Below, in pieces: positions 1 through 10,074 of a stretch of 64,000 nt of DNA. Position 1 is the first letter of the stretch; every line of letters begins with the position of its first letter. This DNA comes from a bacterium. Its GTDB lineage: Bacteria > Krumholzibacteriota > Krumholzibacteriia > LZORAL124-64-63. The position numbers were made by a program, and so were the translations under genes. Where the stretch lies: positions 558,001 to 622,000 of the forward strand of contig JADJYS010000002.1 of NCBI GenBank assembly GCA_016719645.1, in the 5' to 3' direction. Below the pieces are notes generated by a model. It saw only the letters and a list, made by a program, of their open reading frames with translations. It searched no databases and was not told the origin of the DNA.

Positions 1-1
1 G

Positions 2-1018
2 CCGTCGTGGTTGCGGTGGGCCGCGGCCGCCGGCGCCTTGGCCTGCGCGGCCGGCTTGACCCAGACGGGCCGCGCGGTCAGGCCCGGGACCATGACGGTC
101 CTGCAGGCCGACATCGGGCAGGGGGATGCGGCGGTCTTCGTGTTCCCGGACCGCTCGGCCGTGCTCGTGGACACCGGCTCGGCCTGGCTGGGCGGATCGG
201 CGTACGAGCGCGTGCTGGATCCCTGGCTGCGGCGCGAGGGCGTGCGCCGCTTCGCCGTGGCGGTGCTGACGCACGGTCACGACGACCACGACGGCGGGGC
301 CGCCGACGTCCTCGCCGGGCGCACCGTAGGCGCCTGGGTCTGCGGCGGTGCGGCCGCGGTCCCGGCGGGTGCGGACAGCGTCATCTGTCCCCGCCCTGGT
401 GCGATCGTCCACGCCGCCGGCGGGTGGGACCTGCTCTGCCTCGCGGCCGTTCCCGATGGGGGAACGGCCGCGGACGAGAACGACCGCTCCGTCGTGTTGG
501 CGCTGCGCCGCGCGGGGCAGCCGGTGGGCTTGTGGATGGGGGACCTCGAGGTGGCCGGCGAGGCTGGCCTGCTCGCCCGCGGCGAGCTGGGCGTCCCGGC
601 CGGACTCGACGTGCTCAAGGCCGGCCATCACGGCAGCCGCACCTCCAGCGGGGCGGCGCTGTTGGGGGCCGCGCCGCCCCGACTGGTCCTGATCAGCTGC
701 GGGGTTGAGAACAGCCACGGCCACCCCAGCCACGGCCCCTTCGTCGCGAACGGGGAAACCCTGCCGATCCTGCGCACCGACCTGAGCGGTTCGGTGCTCC
801 TGCGCTGGCCGGAATCGGCGCCGTTCGCGGTCGCCGCGACGCGCGGCGCGCGGCCGGCGGCCTTGCTTGACACCGGCGGAGGGGCTGCGTACCATCCGCG
901 CGTCGCGCCGCCGGCGCTGCCGGATCGCCCGCCCGCAACCGTCCAACCGAACCGGGAGACCCATGTCCAGCCTGCGCAGCACGGTCGATCTCGGCCTGAG
1001 GCCCGATCGTCGGGGTAA
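2..1018 (+). CDS. comEC: ComEC/Rec2-type DNA uptake protein, C-terminal beta-lactamase-like part (5' partial)
   Basis: The reading frame is open to the left window edge, so the N-terminal competence membrane domain is missing. The first residues look like the end of a hydrophobic helix. The rest is a metallo-beta-lactamase-fold domain with LTHGHDDHDGG, LKAGHHGSRTSSG and SCGVENSHGHPS, the order seen at the C-terminus of ComEC, the inner-membrane channel for single-stranded DNA uptake. After about residue 280 the frame continues into sequence that does not look like the domain and overlaps purC by 56 bp. A TGA in another frame at 868 could be the natural stop if an indel lies upstream. Family assignment is firm; the exact C-terminus is not. 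Confidence 0.82.
   Translation, partial: PSWLRWAAAAGALACAAGLTQTGRAVRPGTMTVLQADIGQGDAAVFVFPDRSAVLVDTGSAWLGGSAYERVLDPWLRREGVRRFAVAVLTHGHDDHDGGAADVLAGRTVGAWVCGGAAAVPAGADSVICPRPGAIVHAAGGWDLLCLAAVPDGGTAADENDRSVVLALRRAGQPVGLWMGDLEVAGEAGLLARGELGVPAGLDVLKAGHHGSRTSSGAALLGAAPPRLVLISCGVENSHGHPSHGPFVANGETLPILRTDLSGSVLLRWPESAPFAVAATRGARPAALLDTGGGAAYHPRVAPPALPDRPPATVQPNRETHVQPAQHGRSRPEARSSG
867..895 (+). promoter_or_regulatory. Sigma-70-like promoter for the purC-purH-guaA unit
   Basis: TTGACA at 867-872 and TACCAT at 890-895 are separated by 17 bp, with the purC start 68 bp further on. It lies inside the apparent end of comEC. The -35 is a perfect consensus match; the -10 is moderate. Confidence 0.55.
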
Positions 1019-1868
1019 GGTGCGCGAGATCTTCGATCTCGGCCGGGAACTGTTCATCGTCGCGACCGACCGGATCTCCGCCTACGATGTCGTCATGGAT
1101 CAGATCGTGCCTGGTCGTGGTGTTGTACTATCCGTGATGACAATGGCATGGATGAATTTCTTCAAGGAAGTTCCTAATCATCTGGTGACGGCCGAACCCG
1201 ACCTCTTCCCGGCGCCGTTCCGGGATCACCGCGAGGTGCTGGCCGGCAGATCGATGCTCGTGCGCAAGGCCCAGCCCTTCCCGGTGGAGTGCATCGCGCG
1301 CGGCTACCTCTCGGGTTCGGGCTGGCGCTCCTACCAGCAGGACGGGACCGTCTGCGGCCATGTCCTGCCGCCGGGCCTCCGGAAATCCGAACCCTTGCCG
1401 GCTCCCCTGTTCACGCCCTCGACCAAGGCGGAGCAGGGGCATGACGAGAACATCGATTTCGCGGGCGCCTGCGCCCTGGTCGGCGAGGCCGACGCGGCGC
1501 GCCTGCGCGACGTCACGCTCGACCTCTACCGCCGCGCCGCCGCCTACGCGCGCGCCGGCGGCGTGCTGATCGCCGACACCAAGTTCGAGTTCGGTCTGGT
1601 CGACGGCGAGCTGACCCTCATCGACGAGGTGCTCACGCCCGACTCCAGCCGCTTCTGGCCCGCGGCCGATCACCGCCCGGGCGAGGAGCCGCCGAGTTGG
1701 GACAAGCAGATCCTGCGCAATCACCTGGACACCCTGGACTGGAACCGCGAACCGCCGCCGCCGCCCCTGCCGGCGGCGATCCTCGAGCGGACGGCCCGAC
1801 GTTACCAGGACGTCCTGAACATCCTGTTCGCCGAGGAGGCCCGCAGATGGCACCAGGCCCTGATCTGA
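963..1868 (+). CDS. purC: Phosphoribosylaminoimidazole-succinocarboxamide synthase (SAICAR synthetase)
   Basis: The 301-residue cytosolic protein joins aspartate to CAIR with ATP in de novo purine synthesis. Visible family signatures include RRGKVREIFDLG near the start, the ATDRISAYDVVM block, ECIARGYLSGSGW and the aspartate-binding region around STKAEQGHDENI. Length fits the longer, yeast-like PurC type. The ATG at 963 is preceded by GGGAG and starts exactly where homology should; the frame is open 96 bp further upstream but that stretch is Arg-rich and unlike the family. The 3' end overlaps purH by 22 bp, implying coupled translation. Confidence 0.95.
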   Translation: MSSLRSTVDLGLRPDRRGKVREIFDLGRELFIVATDRISAYDVVMDQIVPGRGVVLSVMTMAWMNFFKEVPNHLVTAEPDLFPAPFRDHREVLAGRSMLVRKAQPFPVECIARGYLSGSGWRSYQQDGTVCGHVLPPGLRKSEPLPAPLFTPSTKAEQGHDENIDFAGACALVGEADAARLRDVTLDLYRRAAAYARAGGVLIADTKFEFGLVDGELTLIDEVLTPDSSRFWPAADHRPGEEPPSWDKQILRNHLDTLDWNREPPPPPLPAAILERTARRYQDVLNILFAEEARRWHQALI

Positions 1869-3457
1869 ACCGCCGCCGCCGCGCCCTGCTGAGCGTGACC
1901 GACAAGTCCCGCCTCGGCGAGCTGGCCCGCGCCCTGGACGGCCGCGGCTACGAGCTCGTGGCCAGCGGCGGCACCGCCGCGGAGCTGAAGCGGGAAGGGC
2001 TCGCGGTGCGCGAGGTGGGCGAACTCACGGGCTTCCCGGAGATCTTCGGCGGCCGGGTCAAGACCCTGCACCCGCTGGTCTTCGGAGGGATCCTCGGGCC
2101 GGACGAAGCCGCGCTGGCGCAGGCCGCCGACCTCGGCGTGCTGCCCTTCGACGTGGTCGTGGTCAACCTCTACGACTTCACCGCGGCGGTCGACGCCGGC
2201 GCGGACGAGGCGGCCGCGATCGAGAAGATCGACATCGGCGGGCCGTCGCTGCTGCGCGCCGCCGCCAAGAACCACGCCCGGGTCTGCGTGCTGCCGGACC
2301 CGGCCTTCTACGACGACTTCCTGGAGGCCCTGGCCGGCGGCGACGGCTTCCCGGATTCCGAGTTCCGTCGCAACATGGCGGCGGCGACCTTCGCCCTCAC
2401 GGCCGACTACGACGCCGCGATCGCCGACTGGTTCGCCGGCGGCCACGCCTGCTGCGACGACCCGGACCACGACCACGATCACGGCCACGATCATGAGCAC
2501 GAGCACGAGCAGATCCTGGGCGTCGAGCTGCGCTACGGCGAGAACCCCCATCAGAAGGCCGAGCTGCTGCTCCCCGGCGAGGACGTCGAGGAACCGCTGC
2601 TCGGCATGGGGCTGCGCCAGCTCAGCGGCAAGGAGCTGTCCTTCAACAACCTGATGGACGTGATCGCCGCGGTGAAGCTGGTCGACGACCTCGAGGCGGG
2701 CGGGCGCGTCGCCTGCGCCGCGATCAAGCACACCAACCCCTGCGGCGTGGGGCTCGGGGCCACGCCGGCGGCGGCCCTCGCCCGCGCCCTGGTCAGCGAT
2801 CCCGACGCCGCGTTCGGCGGCGTGTTCGCGTTCACCGGCGAGGTCGACGCCGAGGCGGCCGCGGAACTGCACACGCGCTTCTGCGAAGTGATCGTGGCCC
2901 CGTCCTTCGCTCCGGACGCCCTGGAGCTGCTGGGCCGCAAGAAGAACCTGCGGCTGCTCGAACTGGAGCGCGAGACGTTCCGCGCGGCCACCTGGGGCCA
3001 GGTGCGCATCTTCGGCGACGTGCAGCTGCACCAGGACGAGGACGAGGATTTCCCGGAGCTGGCGAGCTGGCGCCACGTCGCCGGCCCCGCGCCCGACGCG
3101 GCCACCGCCGGCGCCCTGCAGCTGCTGTGGCGGATCTGCAAGCACGTCAAGAGCAACGCCATCCTGCTGGGCGACGCCGCCGGCACCCTGGGCGTCGGCG
3201 CCGGCCAGATGAGCCGCGTCGACAGCGCGCGGTTGGCGGTCCGCAAGGCGAACGAACGGAACCTGGAACTGGGCGGCTGCGCCTGCGCCTCGGACGCGTT
3301 CTTCCCCTTCCCCGACGGGCTGGAAGAGCTGCACGCGGCCGGCGTGCGCGCGGTCGTCGCGCCCGCGGGCTCGCTCCGCGATGCCGACGTGATCGCGGCC
3401 GCCGAGCGCCTGGGCCTGACGCTGATGCACACCGACCGCCGCCATTTCCGTCACTGA
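1847..3457 (+). CDS. purH: Bifunctional AICAR transformylase / IMP cyclohydrolase with a His-rich insert
   Basis: This 536-residue enzyme does the last two steps to IMP. The N-terminal cyclohydrolase (MGS-like) domain starts at RRALLSVTDKS and includes FGGRVKTLHPLV; the C-terminal transformylase domain has the Lys-His pair in AAIKHTNPCGVG. Between them, residues about 200-221 form an unusual run with eight histidines and two cysteines alternating with Asp/Glu, just before the conserved RYGENPHQ block. This insert is not part of the usual family and looks like a metal-binding or flexible linker (inference). The ATG at 1847 has GAGGAG upstream and lies inside the end of purC. Confidence 0.94.
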   Translation: MAPGPDLNRRRRALLSVTDKSRLGELARALDGRGYELVASGGTAAELKREGLAVREVGELTGFPEIFGGRVKTLHPLVFGGILGPDEAALAQAADLGVLPFDVVVVNLYDFTAAVDAGADEAAAIEKIDIGGPSLLRAAAKNHARVCVLPDPAFYDDFLEALAGGDGFPDSEFRRNMAAATFALTADYDAAIADWFAGGHACCDDPDHDHDHGHDHEHEHEQILGVELRYGENPHQKAELLLPGEDVEEPLLGMGLRQLSGKELSFNNLMDVIAAVKLVDDLEAGGRVACAAIKHTNPCGVGLGATPAAALARALVSDPDAAFGGVFAFTGEVDAEAAAELHTRFCEVIVAPSFAPDALELLGRKKNLRLLELERETFRAATWGQVRIFGDVQLHQDEDEDFPELASWRHVAGPAPDAATAGALQLLWRICKHVKSNAILLGDAAGTLGVGAGQMSRVDSARLAVRKANERNLELGGCACASDAFFPFPDGLEELHAAGVRAVVAPAGSLRDADVIAAAERLGLTLMHTDRRHFRH

Positions 3458-3499
3458 GCCCGGGACGGGAGCAGAGCGGCGGACAGACGCAGGAGGATC

Positions 3500-5060
3500 A
3501 TGACCCACGCGAGCGGCCACCGCGACCAGCCCCAGGTGGCGGTCCTGGACTACGGCTCCCAGTACACGCAGCTCATCGCGCGGCGCCTGCGCGAGCTCGG
3601 CGTGTTCAGCGAGATCACCCCGTTCTCCCGCGCGCGCGAGCTGCTCGGCCGCGACGACGTGCGCGGCATCGTGCTGTCGGGCGGCCCCTCCTCGGTGGAC
3701 GACCCCGGCGCGCCGGACCTCGACGCCGCCCTGCTGGCCGCCGGCAAGCCGCTGCTCGGCATCTGCTACGGCATGCAGCTGATCTGCCGCCGCCTCGGCG
3801 GGACCCTGGAGGCCTCCGACCGCCGGGAGTACGGTCCCGCGCAGATCGAACGGCTCGCGCAGGATCCCCTGTTCGAGGGCACGCCGGACGCGCAGCCGGT
3901 CTGGATGAGCCACGGCGACCGCGTCGCCCGCCTCCCCGAGGGGTTCGTCCCCTTGGCGCGCTCCCAGTCGATCCCCTTCGCCGCGGCCGGGGACCCCGCT
4001 CGCCGCATCTACGCCGTGCAGTTCCATCCCGAGGTCGTGCACACCGAGCACGGCCTGACGCTGCTGCGCAACTTCGCCCGCGTCGTCTGCGGCATCGAAG
4101 GCGACTGGTCGGCCGCGCACTTCGTGGCGGAGTCGATCGCGGAGATCCGCGAGCGGATCGGCGACGGCCAGGTGGTGTGCGGGGTCTCCGGGGGCGTCGA
4201 TTCCACCGTCGTGGCCTCGCTGATCGACCACGCCGTCGGCGACCGCCTGCACACCGTCTTCGTGGACAACGGCCTGCTGCGGCTGGGGGAGGCCGACGAG
4301 GTCGAGCGCAACCTCAACGCCTTCCTGCACCGGCCCGTGCGCCGCATCGACGCGCGCAACCGCTTCCTGTCCGCCCTGCGCGGCGTCGAGGAGCCGGAGC
4401 GCAAGCGCAAGATCATCGGCGGCACCTTCATCGAGATCTTCAAGGACGCCACGCGGGACCTCGGGGAGGTGGCGTTCCTGGCCCAGGGCACGCTCTACCC
4501 GGACCGCATCGAATCGGTGTCGATCAACGGGCCGAGCCACGTCATCAAGTCGCACCACAACGTCGGCGGCCTGCCCGCCGAGCTGGGGTTCGAACTGGTC
4601 GAACCGCTGCGCGACCTGTTCAAGGACGAGGTGCGGGCCGTGGGCCGCAGCCTGGGCATCCCCGAGAGCCTGCTGATGCGCCACCCGTTCCCGGGCCCGG
4701 GCCTGGGCGTGCGCATCCTGGGCGAGGTGTCGCCGGAAAAAGTCCGGCTGCTGCAGCGCGCCGACCATATCTTCATCCAGGAGCTGCGCGACGTCCGGCC
4801 AGTACGAGCGGATCTGGCAGGCGGGCGCGGTGCTGCTGCCGGTCCGCACCGTCGGCGTGATGGGCGACCAGCGCACCTACGAGGCGGTCGTGGCGCTGCG
4901 CGCGGTGACCAGCCTGGACGGCATGACCGCCGACTGGGCCCGCATCCCCGACGACGTGCTGGCGCGCGTCAGCAACCGCATCATCAACGAGGTGCCCGGG
5001 ATCAACCGCGTCGTCTACGACATCAGCAGCAAGCCGCCGAGCACCATCGAATGGGAATGA
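3500..5060 (+). CDS. guaA: GMP synthase (glutamine-hydrolysing), frameshifted near the C-terminus
   Basis: GuaA aminates XMP to GMP, completing the purine block with purC and purH. The class I glutamine amidotransferase domain has GICYGMQ with the catalytic Cys and the QFHPEV triad part; the ATP-pyrophosphatase domain has the SGGVDST P-loop, then the dimerisation domain ending SSKPPSTIEWE. At 4790-4797 the frame changes by one extra base: removing the T at 4794 restores ELRDAGQYERIWQ and a 519-residue enzyme of normal length. As drawn the gene is broken, but GuaA is normally needed in such a genome and the flanks are intact, so an error in the sequence is the likeliest reading. Confidence 0.93.
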
Positions 5061-5076
5061 GGTCGGGCGAACCGGG

Positions 5077-7871
5077 ATGAACACGCGCCTACGCTTCGGC
5101 CTGCACCTGTTCGCGGCGGCCGCCCTCTGGGGGGCGGCCTCGTCCGTCGCGGCCCAGACGGCGGATCCCCACCATCCCGACGATCCCGAACTCGCGCGCC
5201 GTCGCGCGGAGCGCCGCGGCGCCCTGAAGGCGCGCGCCCTGGACAAGGACGCCCCGGCGCAGTTCGGCCTGCTCGTCATCCCCGTGGATTTCGCCGACGA
5301 GCGGCTGCCCGCGACCTGGGAAGCCGCGCGCGACCTGGCCCCGCGCCTGCTGGAAGGCCCGCGCTCGCTGGTCGGCTACGTGGACGCGGCATCCCGCGGG
5401 CGCCTGGACCTGCGGGTGGTGCTGGCGCCGCTGGTGCACCTGTCCGGCGAGCCCCGCGATTATTCCGACCTCGGCCGGCAGGGCTTCGGGCGGACCCGAC
5501 GGCTGGCTGAGGAATCTCTCTTGCAGGCGTCCGCCATGGGCGTGCCCTTCGCCGCGGCCGACCGGGACGGTCGCGACGGCCTGCCGGGCAGCCCCGACGA
5601 CGACGGCGAGGTCGACGGCGTGCTCATCCTGCACGCCGAGGCGGGCTGGGAGGGCGACCCGGCGGGGGTGGTCGTGCCCCTGCAGTACTTCCTCGATTTC
5701 CCGGTCACGCAGTCGGGCACGGCGGCGAGCAGCTACGCCGTGGCCAGCCTGCGCAGCGGCCTGGGGATCTGGGCTCACGAAACCGCCCACCTCTTCGGCC
5801 TGGACGACCGCTACGACGTGTTCCTGCCCGGCACCGGGGAGGCGACGGCCCGGGGCGGGCTCGGCGTCTTCAGCCTCATGGCGGGCGGCGCTCGCGACGG
5901 CGCCGGCGATCTCGCGCCGGCGCTCCCCGACGCCGAGAGCGCGCTGCTGCTGGGCTGGCGCGACGAGCGCGTCCTGATCGGCGCGGGCGACGGGCCGCAT
6001 GTCCTGCCGGCGGGCGAGGTCTGGCGCCTGCCCGCGGGCCCGCTCAACCCCGGCCAGTGGTTCCTGCTGGAACGGCGGGGCGCCACGCCGCCCTGGGATC
6101 CGGCGCTGGCGGACCCCTGCCTGGTGGTCTACCACGTCGACGGCGACGTGCCCGACGACGCGCAGTCGGCGCTCGGCGCCCGGCACCTGCGGGTCCGCCT
6201 CGTGGAGGCGGACGGCGATCAGGACGTCGCCGCTGGCCTGGCCGCCGGCGACGCCGGGGACGCCTTCTCGGCCGCGACGGGTCCGGTGAGCTGGGATGCC
6301 GACAGCACGCCGACCAGCCACGGGTATCTGGGGCCGAGCGGCGTGGCCTGCACCCTGACGCAGGCGGGCGACGCCCTGTCGGTCGCCTGGGAGACGATCG
6401 GGCATCGCCTCGCCCTGACCTTGAGCGTGGCGGCGGCTCCCGGGGACACCCTCATCGATCTGCTGGTCCGCGACCCGGACCTCGCGAGCGCGCCCCTCGC
6501 CGTCACCCTGGGCCTCGACGGCGGCGCCTCGCCCTGGGGGGAATTCGCCCCGGGTCAGAACGCCGTCGTGCGCGATCTGGTCGAGACCGCGCCGGGCGAG
6601 TGGCGGCCCGCGACGCCGGTGCGCTGGCTGCCGGCCGGCGAGCCCCCGGCAGGCGCCGCCACGACCTTCGTCGTCGAGTTGCGCCGCAACGGCGAAGCGC
6701 TCGGAGACGAGACCCGCCGGTGGCTGTGGCGCGTGCCCGACGACCCCTTCGCGACCGCGAACTGGCCCGACGGCTGGGAGATCCTGGCCGATGGGGGCAC
6801 GACCTGGCATCTGTGGGGCGGCGAGCTGCCCACGCCGGTGCTGGCCTGCACCGATGCCGCCGCCACGACGCCCATCTCCTGGCCGGAGGTGACGTACCAG
6901 AACGGTGACGAAGCCGTCCTGGTCAGCCCGCCCTGGCGCGGGCAGGGACGCGCGCTGCGCCTCGTCCACGCCCTGGACGCCCAGCTCTGGAGCCCCGGCC
7001 TCGGCGCCGACGGCGCGGTGCTGGAAGCGGTGGGGCCCGATGGTTCGATCACGGAGCTGACCCCGGCCGGCGGCTACCCGGGCGCCATCGCGCGGGACGT
7101 CGACAGCCCCCTGTTCGGCCGCCCGGCGTTCATCGGACCCGGCGAGCTGCGCGAAGGGGACAGCCCGCTCTGGCGGGCCGACGTGGTGCCGTTGCCGGCC
7201 TGCGTGGCCGACGGCGGCCGGTTGCGCCTGCGCTTCGCCAGCGATCCGCTGTGGCGGGGGCGGGGCTGGCTGATCGCCGACCTCGCGCTGGTCCCCGCCG
7301 CGGACGCCGAGCACCCCTGCCGCGCCGCATGGGATGCGGCCGCGGACGGGCTGCTGGTGACCTGGCCCTGGGAGACGCCGGAATCGCTCGCCGTCGACTT
7401 CAGCGTCGATCGGGGCAGCCACTGGACACAGGCCTGGGAAGGGACGCCGGCGCCTGGCCCGGAGTCCGGTGTCTATTTCGTGTCCGCGGACCGCTTGACG
7501 GCGCCGCGGGACGCCGTCGCGCGGCGGGCCCTGATCCGCGCCCGTTTGAGCGTGACCGTGGGCGAGGTGGCCACGCCCGCCGCCTACTACGCTCCGGCGG
7601 CGCGCGACGCCGCGACGCTGGGCCTGCCGGCGCCGAATCCCGGTTGCGGGCCGATCCGGCTGCCGGTGTCGCTGGAGACCGGCACGGCCGCCTGGCGATC
7701 CACGATCTGCGCGGCCGCCGCGTCCGCGCCTGGACGCTCGCGGCCGGGGACTATCTCGTGTCGTGGGACGGCCGCGACGAGCAGGGGCGGCGGTTGCCGT
7801 CCGGCGTCTATATCGTGCGGTTGGAACACGGAGGTTCGGTCATGACCCGAAAGGCGACGCTGAAACGATGA
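5077..7871 (+). CDS. Secreted M6-type (immune inhibitor A-like) metalloprotease with FlgD-like C-terminal module
   Basis: A signal peptide (about residues 1-26, ending AAAQ-like) precedes a protease domain with HETAHLFGLDD at residues 234-244, the HExxHxxGxxD zinc motif of the M6/gluzincin-like group. A long beta-rich middle follows. The last 80 residues (LPAPNPGCGPIRLPV then YLVSWDGRDEQGRRLPSGVY) form a FlgD Ig-like repeat, common on exported proteins of FCB bacteria. This C-terminus is only reached if one base is restored near 7690-7700, where the frame shifts; otherwise the protein ends in an unrelated Arg/Ser-rich tail at 7845. Repaired length is 931 residues. The stop overlaps the next start by 4 bp. 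Substrate unknown. Confidence 0.8.
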
Positions 7872-10054
7872 ACCGATGGCTCACGACGCTGCTGCTGCTG
7901 CTCGCCGTCGCCGCGCCCGCCCGCGCGGCGTTGCTGGTGGATCCGTGCCTGGAGGATTTCCGGGTCGGGGACCTGCCCGCCGGACCTACCGCCTTCACCC
8001 CGCAGGGATGGGCGGGCAACCTCTTCGAGCGCCCCGCCTGGTCCCCGCAATGGAGCGCGGCCTGGGACGGCCTGTTCCGCGCGACGCCCGCCGAGCGCTC
8101 CCGCCTGGCCGCCTGGCCGTTGATCGTGGCGGTCTGCGGCGCCGACACGGCCGCCGCCGGCCGCTGGTGGGACGACCTGGCCGCCACCTGGCGTGACGCC
8201 AGCCTCGGACGCCCGCTCGCCGTGCCGGATCCGTCGGCGGAGGCGTGGTTGTCCTACGAGCGGCTCAGCCTCGCGATGTTCCAGGCTCTGGATCGGGCGG
8301 ACACGGCGGCCGCGCGCGTCGCCACCGAGGCGATCCTCGCCCTGGACGGGCTGGACGACGAAACGCGCCTGATCTGGAGCCTGCGCGGCCGGGCGCTGGC
8401 CGCGCAGGCCGCCGAGCCCGGTCCCTGGGAGGAGCTGCTGGACCTGCACGCCTGCGACCGCGACGCCGGCTGGGACCTCTGGCGCGCCCGCGCGGCCGCG
8501 ATCGGCCGCGACCCGCTGACGCTGCCGTCCCAGCCCGCCCGCTGGGCGCGGTGGCTGGTGGCCGCCGGGGACGACGCGCTCGCGGCCAACCAGCTCGAAC
8601 GCTTGTCCGTGCCCGATGAGGTCAAGGCCGGACTCGGCGCCCGGTTGCTGGCGGGAGCCGAGCTGCGGCGACATTTCCAGGCCCACCCGCAGCCGCCGTC
8701 CGACGAGGAATTGCAGGACTGGTGGCTTCAGGGCCACTTGCGCCTGGCCGGCTTCTCGGCCGCGGAGGCGGAGCGCCTGTCGGCCCTGCCGGGTCTGACC
8801 CCGGCCAACCGCGCCGGCCTGCTGCGGCGCGCCGGCGACCGCCGGGCCGGGGAGGGGCTCTGGGGAGCGGCCCTCGCCGACTTCCGCACGGCGCTGCTGC
8901 TGGCGGAACGATCCGGGAAATTCGCGGTCCTGAACCGGGTGCGCGGCGAGATCGATCGCGCGCGGTCGCTGGCGGACCAGCAGGAACGGCCCGACATCCG
9001 CCGGGAACTGGACGCGCTGTGGAGCCCGCCGGCCGTTCGCGAAACCGAGGGCCCGCGCGTCGCGGCCGCCCGGGCGAAGGTGCGGCGAGGGAACGCGCCG
9101 GACCTCGTCTCGCAAGGCCAGAACGATTTCCTCGCCCGCTCCCGCGGCGTCGAGGCGGCGGTCTGGCGCATCTGGGCCCGGCAGGGGCGCAGCCTGGCCC
9201 AGGCTCGCCTCGCGGAGCCTGCGGCGGCCGGCTACGACTCCCTGCTCGGGGTCGTCGCGGCGGCCGGACACCTCTCGGAACAGCGGCGCGCCGCGGCGGC
9301 GGCCTGCGGCGCCGTGCTCGCCCCTGCCGGCTGCGGCGCGCGTGTCGGCCTCTGGCTGCTCGCGGCGGCGGCGGCGGCGGCGAGCCCGACCCTGCCGCCC
9401 TCGGAACCTTCCCCCGTGCCCGCCCTGGTGGAGGCCCACGCCGACGACCTGGTGCGGCACGCCCTCTACGGCGCGGCCCTGCTCGCCGGCGATGATCGGG
9501 GCCGCATGGCCGCCGGCACCCGGACGCCGCGCGGCATGCTGAGCGAGGACGAGCGCCTGCTGCTGGTCTTCCCCGTGCCGACCCAGGCCGCGGTCGCCGC
9601 CCAGCTGGCCGGCGGCGCCGAGCCCCGTTTGGCCCTGGCCGTGGCGCGCAACGAGTCGCTCTTCGACCCCGCGGTGCGGTCGCACGCGGGGGCCCTGGGC
9701 TACATGCAGATCATGCCCTTCCACTACCGCGACGGCGCGCGGCGGGGCGGCGACGTGGACTGGCGGCGGTGCGTGACGTCGCTGGAGAAGGGGCGGGCCC
9801 TGCTGAACGAGAACACGCGCCGCTACCGCGGCGACCCCTACCGGACCCTGGCGGCCTACAACGCCGGGCCGGCCGCCGTGGGTCGCTGGTCGGGCCAACT
9901 GGGCCGCCGTTCCGGCCGCAAAGCCTTCCTGGAATGGATCGGCTACGCCGAGACGCGCCAGTACGTGGAGAAGGTTTTAATTGACCGCGAGGTCTACGGC
10001 TGGATACTTAACGACGCTGCCGGCGCGCTCGGTGCCGGTGTCGTCCTGGACTGA
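7868..10054 (+). CDS. Periplasmic soluble lytic transglycosylase (Slt70-like)
   Basis: The 728-residue protein has a signal peptide (residues 1-20, RWLTTLLLLLAVAAPARA), a long alpha-helical Ala/Leu/Trp-rich superhelix like that of Slt70, and a C-terminal SLT domain. In the SLT domain the catalytic Glu is residue 596 in ARNESLFDPAVRSHAGA, followed by GYMQIMP and the YNAGP motif near residue 664. Such enzymes cleave peptidoglycan to 1,6-anhydro-muropeptides. The ATG is the second codon of the upstream ATGA overlap, so it is probably co-transcribed with the protease. Confidence 0.9.
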   Translation: MNRWLTTLLLLLAVAAPARAALLVDPCLEDFRVGDLPAGPTAFTPQGWAGNLFERPAWSPQWSAAWDGLFRATPAERSRLAAWPLIVAVCGADTAAAGRWWDDLAATWRDASLGRPLAVPDPSAEAWLSYERLSLAMFQALDRADTAAARVATEAILALDGLDDETRLIWSLRGRALAAQAAEPGPWEELLDLHACDRDAGWDLWRARAAAIGRDPLTLPSQPARWARWLVAAGDDALAANQLERLSVPDEVKAGLGARLLAGAELRRHFQAHPQPPSDEELQDWWLQGHLRLAGFSAAEAERLSALPGLTPANRAGLLRRAGDRRAGEGLWGAALADFRTALLLAERSGKFAVLNRVRGEIDRARSLADQQERPDIRRELDALWSPPAVRETEGPRVAAARAKVRRGNAPDLVSQGQNDFLARSRGVEAAVWRIWARQGRSLAQARLAEPAAAGYDSLLGVVAAAGHLSEQRRAAAAACGAVLAPAGCGARVGLWLLAAAAAAASPTLPPSEPSPVPALVEAHADDLVRHALYGAALLAGDDRGRMAAGTRTPRGMLSEDERLLLVFPVPTQAAVAAQLAGGAEPRLALAVARNESLFDPAVRSHAGALGYMQIMPFHYRDGARRGGDVDWRRCVTSLEKGRALLNENTRRYRGDPYRTLAAYNAGPAAVGRWSGQLGRRSGRKAFLEWIGYAETRQYVEKVLIDREVYGWILNDAAGALGAGVVLD

Positions 10055-10074
10055 CCCGAGACCGGCGCGCCCCT

